DNA of 21,373 nucleotides from a virus: positions 1 through 21,373 of the IMG/VR virus record IMGVR_UViG_3300041403_000661. The stretch is one strand, 5' to 3'. This document shows positions 6,516-11,659 of the stretch, piece by piece. A program made the position numbers and the translations under genes. Positions within the stretch are counted from its first letter, which is position 1. The number at the start of each line of letters is the position of its first letter. The notes beneath the pieces are model-generated. The model did no database searches. It had not been told where the DNA came from and worked only from the letters and a program-made list of their open reading frames with translations.

Positions 6516-7289
6516 TTATTTTAATACTCCAATATTACGAAGGAAATCTTCGTTTTCCAAAGTTTCTTTGGATTTAGTTTTACCATCTATAACTTGTAAT
6601 CCTTCGTATTTATTTCTCTTTGGTTTCATTTTAGTCCAAGGCTCTTCCCTGAAGTAATTACCTATCTGTTTGATATATTGATGTTCTGTATTCTTAATAT
6701 AAACCTTGAGGTGTCTAAACACTTTCTGTTTATCCTCTTGAGTTAATGTATTCCATTTTGATATTGCTGATATTTCATCATTCAATTTATCCTTTGGATA
6801 TAATCTAACTAACTTCTCCCATCCTCCTTCATCGTGAGTGAGGGAGGAACTGGTGGCCGACAACTCTTCAAGAGTTGTCCCACCTTCCTCCTCACTCGTT
6901 GTTGTTTTTATTTTATTAATTACTTTCTTTGTGCTGTTGATTTCAACATCACTAGTCGTGTTGATTTCAACATCACTAGTCAGGCGATAGTTGAATAAAT
7001 CTAACAAAACCCCCTCAACGATGGTATAATAGTTTTTAGCAGGATTACCTTTTTTCTCAACTAATAATATTCCTTTATCTTGTAAAACTTTCATAGATTT
7101 TCTCCACTGATGGTCTGTTATACCTGTTTCTTTCATTATCCTTTCTTTTTGTTGATAGAATGGTTGGTCTAACATATCAGCACAATCTATAAGATGTGTT
7201 AATAACAAACTAGTTTCTATCCCAAGATTTGATGTAAGTTGCTTATTGATTATCCAATAAGAAGATTGACTTAATAGTTTTTTTAACAT
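6516..7289 (-). CDS. Replication initiator / DnaD-like winged-helix protein
   Basis: The 257-residue protein starts at ATG 7287-7289 in a TAATG overlap with the small regulator gene. Residues 1-100 form a winged helix (ETSLLLTHLIDCADML, ITDHQWRKSMKVLQDKGIL, then a beta wing NYYTIV), as in phage replisome organisers. Residues 101-155 are a low-complexity linker with a repeated TSDVEIN and a Glu/Gly/Ser/Thr stretch. Residues 156-257 are a small helical domain (WNTLTQEDKQKVFRHLKVYI). The linker is encoded by DNA with two direct repeats and a large hairpin, recalling the origin inside lambda O. No helicase or primase motif is present. The exact family is not certain. Confidence 0.65.
   Translation of the reverse strand: MLKKLLSQSSYWIINKQLTSNLGIETSLLLTHLIDCADMLDQPFYQQKERIMKETGITDHQWRKSMKVLQDKGILLVEKKGNPAKNYYTIVEGVLLDLFNYRLTSDVEINTTSDVEINSTKKVINKIKTTTSEEEGGTTLEELSATSSSLTHDEGGWEKLVRLYPKDKLNDEISAISKWNTLTQEDKQKVFRHLKVYIKNTEHQYIKQIGNYFREEPWTKMKPKRNKYEGLQVIDGKTKSKETLENEDFLRNIGVLK
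6836..6897. repeat. Large imperfect inverted repeat inside the initiator gene
   Basis: The 62-base structure has three paired blocks. The first is GAGTGAG(G)GAGGAA (6836-6849) with TTCCTCCTCACTC (6885-6897), a single-base bulge. The second is GGTGG (6852-6856) with CCACC (6880-6884). The third is a perfect 10-bp arm GACAACTCTT (6859-6868) with AAGAGTTGTC (6870-6879) around one central base. About 28 base pairs can form, far more than codon choice alone would need. It lies in the linker-coding part of the gene, next to an AT-rich stretch and two direct repeats. Confidence 0.85.
6898..6981. other. Putative replication origin: AT-rich stretch plus iterons
   Basis: Two copies of a 22-base repeat (6936-6957 and 6960-6981) lie 24 bases apart. 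Each begins with the palindrome GTTGATTTCAAC and ends with ACTAGTC. On their left is an AT-rich run (6901-6930) and then the large hairpin at 6836-6897. Iterons, an easily melted stretch and a hairpin inside an initiator gene are the usual parts of a phage origin. Two iterons are fewer than in lambda (four). This call is an inference from layout. Confidence 0.5.
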
Positions 7290-7432
7290 TACTTTTGATT
7301 ATTAATATGTTCCATAATTAGTTTATCAAGGGTAAATCCCATCTTTAACCCATTATTTTTACAATAGGTTTTAAAATCACTCAATACATTTGGTGATACA
7401 TAAATCGGTTTTCTTTCTTTCCAATCGCTCAT
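7289..7432 (-). CDS. Ribbon-helix-helix-like DNA-binding protein, 47 residues
   Basis: This small gene starts at ATG 7430-7432 and ends in a TAATG overlap with the initiator gene. The protein has a short strand (KPIYVSPN), a first helix (VLSDFKTYCKNNGL), a turn KMG, and a second helix (FTLDKLIMEHIN). This strand-helix-helix form with the I-Y-V-S-P start is typical of small ribbon-helix-helix repressors. These bind operators as dimers. It is the first gene of the minus-strand early unit, and a perfect 13-base palindrome lies about 55 bases upstream in the divergent promoter region. It is a good candidate for autoregulation and control of the plus-strand genes. Confidence 0.7.
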   Translation of the reverse strand: MSDWKERKPIYVSPNVLSDFKTYCKNNGLKMGFTLDKLIMEHINNQK

Positions 7433-7486
7433 TTTTAATATTTTTTATTGGTTTATAACAATAAATACTCCATACAAACAAAAAAG

Positions 7487-7499
7487 TCAAATTATTTGA
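7487..7499. promoter_or_regulatory. Operator-like palindrome in the divergent control region
   Basis: The palindrome is TCAAAT-T-ATTTGA, perfect over 13 bases. It contains the -33 TTTG of the plus-strand promoter (7495-7498) and, on the other strand, a TTTGA that could be the -33 of the minus-strand unit. A protein bound here would block both directions. The rest of 7433-7563 is AT-rich promoter DNA with no other repeat. Confidence 0.55.
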
Positions 7500-7525
7500 A
7501 ACTTTTTTTTATTCAACTATATTTA
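7495..7525 (+). promoter_or_regulatory. Promoter for the plus-strand zinc-ribbon gene unit
   Basis: TTTG (7495-7498), a 19-nt spacer and TATATTTA (7518-7525) differ from the Bacteroidota consensus only at the last base of the -7 box. A second ATATTTAT lies at 7552-7559, 4 nt before the chosen start codon. Confidence 0.55.
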
Positions 7526-7563
7526 TGATTATGGTAATTTTATCATATCTAATATTTATTATT

Positions 7564-7986
7564 ATGGCAAGACCTTTTGAAACAAAGAAAAGAATAATGG
7601 GAGAGAACGGACTATGGTATTACAGATGTGTAAAATGTAATACCTACAAACCTGAAACAGATATGGGTAAGAACTCTTCCAAGTCATTTAAGATTGATGG
7701 GTATTGTCTTGAATGTAAAAAGAAAAACAGAAGTAGTAAGAAGAGAAGTATTATGACCCAAAAGAATAAAGAGTATGGAACATCTTGGGTTGAACCTACT
7801 GGTCGTCATTTAAATCTAAAATATCATAAACTTCAAGATGATAGAGAAATGGAACAATACCTTATCAGAATGGGATATGATTTGGAACAACCAATATGGG
7901 AACAATTTGGAAAACGAGTAGAGGACAGATACGGGGTTAAATTGGAGTTTGATGATATACCATACTACGAAAGGGAAGATAATTAA
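7564..7986 (+). CDS. Zinc-ribbon protein of unknown function
   Basis: The 140-residue protein starts at ATG 7564. Upstream in-frame ATGs at 7525 and 7531 overlap or adjoin the promoter and would add an AT-rich hydrophobic leader, so they are less likely. Residues 19-49 hold a zinc ribbon: CVKC, then about 24 residues rich in Lys/Ser, then CLEC. A basic run (KKKNRSSKKRS) follows. The acidic C-terminal half is helical (REMEQYLIRMGYDLEQPIWEQFG). The Cys4 ribbon resembles the N-terminal domain of HNH endonucleases, but no H-N-H residues follow. It leads an early unit and may bind DNA or a host protein. Confidence 0.7.
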   Translation: MARPFETKKRIMGENGLWYYRCVKCNTYKPETDMGKNSSKSFKIDGYCLECKKKNRSSKKRSIMTQKNKEYGTSWVEPTGRHLNLKYHKLQDDREMEQYLIRMGYDLEQPIWEQFGKRVEDRYGVKLEFDDIPYYEREDN

Positions 7987-7996
7987 AATAAACCAC

Positions 7997-8014
7997 CTTA
8001 AAATCAGTTTTAAG
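7997..8014 (+). promoter_or_regulatory. Small hairpin directly before a start codon
   Basis: CTTAAAA (7997-8003), loop TCAG, and TTTTAAG (8008-8014) form a perfect 7-bp stem that ends 2 nt before the ATG at 8017. There is no T-run after it, so it is not a terminator. It may affect translation of the 43-residue gene. Confidence 0.4.
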
Positions 8015-8016
8015 AT

Positions 8017-8148
8017 ATGCCAATAGAACCAAAGTCAGGAGAAGACAAAGCAACATTCATAAGTCGTTGTATCTCCACAGAAAGAAAAGCAGGAAAACCA
8101 GCAGACCAAGCAGCCGCCATTTGTTATTCAAAGTGGAAAAATAAGTGA
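8017..8148 (+). CDS. 43-residue Cys/Trp protein
   Basis: The gene starts at ATG 8017 after TTTTAAGAT and ends in a GTGA overlap with the next gene. The protein begins MPIEPKSGEDKATFISRC and ends AAAICYSKWKNK, with two Cys about 18 residues apart. The pattern 'ISRC ... AAAICYSKW' is one I know as a short conserved segment of phage proteins, often at the end of longer capsid or protease proteins. Here it stands alone as a complete gene. Its role is unknown; the two Cys could bind metal with a partner or form a disulfide. Confidence 0.65.
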   Translation: MPIEPKSGEDKATFISRCISTERKAGKPADQAAAICYSKWKNK

Positions 8149-8498
8149 TAAAGTATTCAACAAGATTGGTTATATTAACCAAGAACAGAGCATACAAAAT
8201 ACCTTTGAGTTATAGGGGTTATTTACAAGGTAAGAACGAAAGAAAAGTATGGAATGAATACAGACATACCAATCTATTAGTTCCTCTGTTATACGAGAGA
8301 TATGGGGTCGTAATACAAGAAAGAGTTGAACCAGTCCAAAGTATAAACAAATCAGTAGTTCAACTAATCAAAACACTTATACCACAATTTCAATTTGATA
8401 ATTGTGATTTACATAATAAGGATAATTGGGGGTTATACAAGGGACAACTCCGTTTATTAGATTATGGTATTGATGAAAAAATAAGTAAGATGTATTGA
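8145..8498 (+). CDS. Miniature protein-kinase-fold-like protein
   Basis: The 117-residue protein starts at GTG 8145, overlapping the TGA of the previous gene, which makes translational coupling likely. The C-terminal part holds NCDLHNKDNWG (D88, H90, N94) followed by LLDYG (D106-G108). These match the catalytic loop (H-G/R-D-x-x-x-x-N) and the DFG metal site of kinase and aminoglycoside-phosphotransferase folds. A possible nucleotide-binding Lys is in AYKIP (K18), and EYRHTNLLVPLLY may stand for the alpha-C region. At 117 residues it is less than half the usual kinase size, so it may be a minimal enzyme or a degenerate binding protein. Activity is not proven. Confidence 0.6.
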   Translation: MIKYSTRLVILTKNRAYKIPLSYRGYLQGKNERKVWNEYRHTNLLVPLLYERYGVVIQERVEPVQSINKSVVQLIKTLIPQFQFDNCDLHNKDNWGLYKGQLRLLDYGIDEKISKMY

Positions 8499-8525
8499 CT
8501 TATATTCATATCGTTCCTATATTTG
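8495..8525 (+). promoter_or_regulatory. Bacteroidota-type promoter
   Basis: TTG (8495-8497), a 20-nt spacer and TATATTTG (8518-8525) match the consensus exactly. The message would have a leader of about 25 bases containing AAGGAG (8547-8552), the only good Shine-Dalgarno-like sequence seen in the window. Confidence 0.75.
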
Positions 8526-8556
8526 TGATATAAATAATCATTAAAAAAGGAGCAAT

Positions 8557-8769
8557 ATGAAAAACAACACGGGAACATCTATCGCAAGACAATCACAACT
8601 CAAACTCGTAAGTGAGTGGAGTAAAGATTGTGGGGTATGTCTATCACTTAAGGATATGGTCGCAATAACAAATGTTATGGTGGATTATGTTGAAAATGGA
8701 TATTCCAAAGAACTTGGAACACGACTTGAAAGTATTGATACATACATTAACACATTAAAGAAAAAATAA
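8557..8769 (+). CDS. Hypothetical 70-residue helical protein
   Basis: The gene starts at ATG 8557 behind AAAAGGAGCAAT, an exceptional Shine-Dalgarno-type leader for this phage, which suggests high expression. The protein is helical: QLKLVSEWSKDCGVCLSLKD, then AITNVMVDYVENGYSKELG, and a C-terminal amphipathic helix (RLESIDTYINTLKKK). Two Cys (CGVC) sit close together, but there is no second pair. The next gene starts 2 bases after its stop, so the two are co-translated. The family is not recognised. Its own promoter and leader point to an early function, perhaps a regulator or host-takeover protein. Confidence 0.6.
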   Translation: MKNNTGTSIARQSQLKLVSEWSKDCGVCLSLKDMVAITNVMVDYVENGYSKELGTRLESIDTYINTLKKK

Positions 8770-8770
8770 A

Positions 8771-9136
8771 ATGGGAACAATACATTCGTATAACACATTC
8801 TTAAGGGTCGTAAATGACCCCGAACAGATGACTAAAAGAAAAGAGTTATTGGAAGTATTCAAAGTAAAAGACAGAACCTTATATGAAGTTGAAGCATTAT
8901 TACCACACTTTAGACCAGGAACATTAAGCGCACGATGGAGTGAGTTATTGGATTTTGGAATGATTAAAGAAGTAAGAGAAGGTATATATTCTTATGTTGA
9001 AGATGAGACGGAACAAAAAGAATTGTTATTGAAAAGACAAAAACAGAAAAGAGATAAGTGGGAAAAGTTGGGTTATGAAGAAGGTTGGTTTGATTTATGG
9101 AAATTTGAAAATGGATATATGAAAGATGGAAAATGA
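8771..9136 (+). CDS. Winged-helix protein
   Basis: The 121-residue protein starts at ATG 8771, one base after the previous stop. Residues 25-75 form a winged helix: LLEVFKVKDRTLYEVEALLP, then PGTLSARWSELLDFGMIKEV as recognition helix and turn, and a wing EGIYSYV. The 'R-x-S-E-L-x-x-x-G-x-I' end of helix 3 is common in phage DNA-binding winged helices. The C-terminal half is a basic Lys/Arg helix followed by an aromatic stretch (EEGWFDLWKFENGY). It probably binds DNA as an early regulator or replication helper. There are no enzymatic motifs. Confidence 0.65.
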   Translation: MGTIHSYNTFLRVVNDPEQMTKRKELLEVFKVKDRTLYEVEALLPHFRPGTLSARWSELLDFGMIKEVREGIYSYVEDETEQKELLLKRQKQKRDKWEKLGYEEGWFDLWKFENGYMKDGK

Positions 9137-9239
9137 AAGAAAGATTGCTTGGGCTCGGTATGTTGAAATAATGTATGAGAAATACCATCAGGAGAGAGAG
9201 AAAGAGGATATATACATAACCGATGGATATGGGAACTAA
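9126..9239 (+). CDS. 37-residue microprotein
   Basis: The gene starts at ATG 9126, 11 bases inside the end of the winged-helix gene in another frame, and its TAA (9237-9239) lies in the loop of the following terminator. The protein begins MENERKIAWARYVEIMYEKY and ends ITDGYGN. It is a single charged helix with aromatic residues and a short tail. The overlap with an upstream gene and a terminator hairpin built around its stop support translation. Its function is unknown. Confidence 0.55.
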   Translation: MENERKIAWARYVEIMYEKYHQEREKEDIYITDGYGN

Positions 9240-9258
9240 AAAAGTTCCCATTTTTTTT
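9231..9258 (+). terminator. Rho-independent terminator
   Basis: A perfect 6-bp stem GGGAAC (9231-9236) / GTTCCC (9244-9249) with a TAAAAAA loop is followed by ATTTTTTTT. The last sense codons and the stop codon of the 37-residue gene form part of the hairpin. Confidence 0.85.
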
Positions 9259-9286
9259 GGTGGTTAAAGAAAAAGGCTTATCTTTG
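9256..9286 (+). promoter_or_regulatory. Bacteroidota-type promoter, near-leaderless
   Basis: TTTG (9256-9259), a 19-nt spacer and TATCTTTG (9279-9286) match the TAnnTTTG consensus. The start codon ATG is only 4 nt further on, at 9291. The -33 box lies in and just past the T-run of the preceding terminator, so the two signals are packed together. Confidence 0.75.
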
Positions 9287-9290
9287 TGAT

Positions 9291-9542
9291 ATGAAAAACA
9301 AAAACACTATGACTTACACATTCAAAAAACGGATTACCGACAAATACGCAACCAAGACCTTATCTGTAGAAGAATGGATTGATGGAGACCAACGATTTCA
9401 ACGAGTAGAACTTCTACCAAAAGGTGCTCGTAGTGGTGAAAATAAAGGTCTATTACTGGCTTACGGCGTAAGTCCAAAAGAAAAACGCACTTACAACCTT
9501 CAAAGTATTATTGAATGGAATAAAGCGGATATTTGGAGTTAA
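9291..9542 (+). CDS. Hypothetical 83-residue protein
   Basis: The gene is a single-gene unit with its own promoter ending 4 nt before the ATG and a terminator after the stop. The protein starts MKNKNTMTYTFKKR and continues with a beta-rich core (TKTLSVEEWIDGDQRFQRVEL), a Gly/Lys loop (KGARSGENKG), a second strand pair, and ends SIIEWNKADIWS. It has no Cys, no membrane segment and a basic charge. A second in-frame ATG is at codon 7. Monocistronic leaderless expression at the end of the early block suggests an accessory role such as host interaction. The family is not recognised. Confidence 0.6.
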   Translation: MKNKNTMTYTFKKRITDKYATKTLSVEEWIDGDQRFQRVELLPKGARSGENKGLLLAYGVSPKEKRTYNLQSIIEWNKADIWS

Positions 9543-9550
9543 TTAAAAAA

Positions 9551-9570
9551 GGGGAACTTAATTGTTCCCC
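9551..9570. terminator. Bidirectional terminator between converging units
   Basis: A perfect 7-bp stem GGGGAAC (9551-9557) / GTTCCCC (9564-9570) encloses TTAATT. On the minus strand it is followed by TTTTTTAATT, a strong terminator for the structural operon, and the stop codon of the connector gene (9558-9560) is in the loop. On the plus strand it is followed by TTAT, so it is weaker there. Confidence 0.85.
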
Positions 9571-10136
9571 TTATCAAACCCCCCACAAAATAACCATTCA
9601 TCTCTACAATAACCACTTGGAGTATCAAAGACAATTCCTGTAGAATATGTGCTTCTATCAGGTTCTGTCTCACCAGGATTTTCTCTGTCGTATTCAGGAT
9701 ATAACGATGTGTTATTATTCAACCACATCTTCAACTTCTCTGTATAGAAATCGGCAGTATGTTTGGAGCCACTCTTAATCGTTTTAAAGGTCGCCAAATC
9801 AACTGAAGCACCTTGTTCGGTGTTATTACTCACCAGACCAGCATTAGCGTATTCTACCAACGCAAAATCAAGTGAGATGTAATATGCGTTCCACATACAA
9901 CAAGGGACGATGTAATTATCCAATAGGTTCTTGTAATTTACATTACCCGATAAAGATATATCACCTGAAGAGACAAGTTCCATCATCTTCTCATATAGAG
10001 ATTGTCCCAAGGCTTCTTTGGCAACTATGTCTTGTGCTATACGAATAGCGGATACTAATTTACCACTATCCACATTTTGATTGACGGGTGTATATTCTTT
10101 TAACTTCTGTTCTGATACGAAATATGCTGTAATCAT
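9558..10136 (-). CDS. Head-tail connector (gp6-like adaptor)
   Basis: The 192-residue protein starts at ATG 10134-10136, overlapping the portal stop as ATGA. It is largely helical: SAIRIAQDIVAKEALGQSLY at about 28-47, DNYIVPCCMWNAYYISLDFAL in the middle, and an HTADFYTEKLKMWLNN helix. Early residues TAYFVSEQKLKEYTPVN and the 'I-x-x-A-Q-x-x-x-x-x-x-x-L-G-x-x-L-Y' helix are typical of phage adaptor proteins that attach below the portal. It is the last gene of the structural operon, and its direct coupling to the portal supports the call. The C-terminal 40 residues are a Pro/Gly-rich tail. Confidence 0.65.
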   Translation of the reverse strand: MITAYFVSEQKLKEYTPVNQNVDSGKLVSAIRIAQDIVAKEALGQSLYEKMMELVSSGDISLSGNVNYKNLLDNYIVPCCMWNAYYISLDFALVEYANAGLVSNNTEQGASVDLATFKTIKSGSKHTADFYTEKLKMWLNNNTSLYPEYDRENPGETEPDRSTYSTGIVFDTPSGYCRDEWLFCGGFDKGNN

Positions 10137-11215
10137 AATATTTGATTTTGTATTATATCAAGATTTATTTGTTCGTTGGGGTATAACAACTTAATCAAAG
10201 GCTCCATTTGAACTACCATCTCCATCTGTAAAGGTTTGATGGTTGTATTTAAGAACACTTGGAACGATTGGTTAATCTCATCGGCGTTAGACCCAAGACC
10301 ACCCCCGTTATTCAATCCAATTAATAATCCTGAAGTTATTTTGTGTCCCGACAAGATTTGTCTTTGGACTAATTCAAATATCTCTGTATAATATCCATCG
10401 TGAGTATTTGTGGGGATTTGTGTGATTGTTGGTGCCAGTTCTGCTCCATCACTAAAACTTACCATCGTCTTGCCAGCACCTTCGGCTCCTGAAAATCTCT
10501 CTTCAATCTTTGCCAACATCGTTCTTTGTTCGTTGTCGCTGTCTGGTATTCCGTTGTTAAAATTAACCCATAGACCAGGTAATCCACCATTTAAGATATT
10601 AGATAAATGGAATAATGTTATTTGATGAGCCAATCTAATATCGTTAATAACTGACATATAGTCAGGAGAACCATAATAGTTATAACCCGGTGCGTAATTC
10701 TTGATATGGAAGATTTGTCTGTTGTTTTGATTGTTCGGGTCTAATTTATTGAACTCAATAATCTTTTTATTTCTGTGGTCTTCCCAATTTTCACAATAAT
10801 AATAAGTGTCTTGTTCGGCATCTATACTATCCTTCTTTTGAACCCTTACAGACGACGAGGGAAGGACATAAATACCATTTAGACCCTCTGTCCTATCAGC
10901 AGACCATACACACTCCACAAAGACATTTCCTGTCGTTATATACTCTGTGGCGAACTCCATAAAGAACTCATTTAACTCTTGAGTTGAGTTCGCAAGTTTA
11001 TTACCATCTACGAACCCCTGACCTATTGAGTTTCTCACTTTTGCGTTAATACAAGCGTTATGTGTGGGGTTATAGTCAATATAGTCATATAGAGTTTCAG
11101 GGAAGTTGTTTTCACTTCCCCAATTTACCCAATCTTGATTTCTAACCACCTTCTCTTCAAAGCGATTAACACTATCTATTTTTCTACCGAATGCTTGGAA
11201 TTGTGTATCTTTCAT
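10133..11215 (-). CDS. Portal protein
   Basis: This is the 360-residue portal, the ring at the special vertex through which DNA enters and to which the tail joins. The N-terminus contains WVNWGSENNFPETLYDYI and NPTHNACINAKVRNSIGQG, a pattern typical of portals. It continues with a NVFVECVW strand region, a Pro/Arg wing, IFHIKNYAPGYNYYGSPDYM (the usual 'H-I-K ... G-x-P' element), the stem helix region, and ISGLLIG-like GLLIGLNNGGGLGSNADEINQSFQVF near the C-terminus. It is smaller than many portals (400-500). The start at ATG 11213-11215 follows ATATTTATAAGAT. It lies after the fibre genes, away from the terminase. Confidence 0.85.
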   Translation of the reverse strand: MKDTQFQAFGRKIDSVNRFEEKVVRNQDWVNWGSENNFPETLYDYIDYNPTHNACINAKVRNSIGQGFVDGNKLANSTQELNEFFMEFATEYITTGNVFVECVWSADRTEGLNGIYVLPSSSVRVQKKDSIDAEQDTYYYCENWEDHRNKKIIEFNKLDPNNQNNRQIFHIKNYAPGYNYYGSPDYMSVINDIRLAHQITLFHLSNILNGGLPGLWVNFNNGIPDSDNEQRTMLAKIEERFSGAEGAGKTMVSFSDGAELAPTITQIPTNTHDGYYTEIFELVQRQILSGHKITSGLLIGLNNGGGLGSNADEINQSFQVFLNTTIKPLQMEMVVQMEPLIKLLYPNEQINLDIIQNQIL

Positions 11216-11227
11216 ATCTTATAAATA

Positions 11228-11659
11228 TTATACTGCTGCGAAATTACCAATTTCTGTTAATACTAACCCACCATTTATTACAAATCCTCTATAGAAGTTC
11301 CAAGAATTATTATTTGGATTGGGTAGATTACCACCAACAGAATAGACATTTCCTCCTGATGTTAAAGTCATATTATTAACAGCATAGTTTCCATTTGAAT
11401 ATACCCAAAAGACAAACTCTTCACCTTCCTTTTCATTAGATAGTTCAACACTTACATTACCCGTGAGAGTGAATATAAACCACCTTCCTTGTGATAAATC
11501 AACAGAGAAAGACCCTGATACATTACCAGCATTTATAACGGGTTCTCTGATAAAATCTTCAACAGATATTTTCTTTGTTGAACCTCCATTTACAATAGCA
11601 ATAACATCTTGTTCTGTTCTCGCTGTGAGTTGTGTTAATTGTGATATTTTCTTATCCAT
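11228..11659 (-). CDS. Small fibre / virion protein with K-I-S-Q-L N-terminus
   Basis: The 143-residue protein starts at ATG 11657-11659 (TAATG overlap). The N-terminal 45 residues (KKISQLTQLTARTEQDVIAI and GGSTKKISVEDF) match a short segment found at the start of many phage fibres and virion proteins: 'K-I-S-Q-L ... D-x-x-x-I-V-x-x-G-x-T-x-K-I'. It probably anchors the protein in the virion. The 325-residue gene at 15370 has a similar start (TIPQLPEQTGKTNDDLLVIV). The rest is beta-rich (FIFTLTGNVSVEL, FVFWVYSNGNYAV) with no repeats. It is likely a small decoration or tail fibre protein located just before the portal gene. Confidence 0.6.
   Translation of the reverse strand: MDKKISQLTQLTARTEQDVIAIVNGGSTKKISVEDFIREPVINAGNVSGSFSVDLSQGRWFIFTLTGNVSVELSNEKEGEEFVFWVYSNGNYAVNNMTLTSGGNVYSVGGNLPNPNNNSWNFYRGFVINGGLVLTEIGNFAAV

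Noticed and set aside
7525-7563. Upstream start giving the zinc-ribbon protein a hydrophobic N-terminal leader
   Set aside because: The first ATG overlaps the -7 box, and the leader is only AT-rich promoter DNA; the ATG at 7564 has the recurring ATATTTAT context.
8964-9251. Minus-strand 95-residue hydrophobic open frame
   Set aside because: It lies opposite the winged-helix and microprotein genes and would begin within the terminator T-run; no support for expression.
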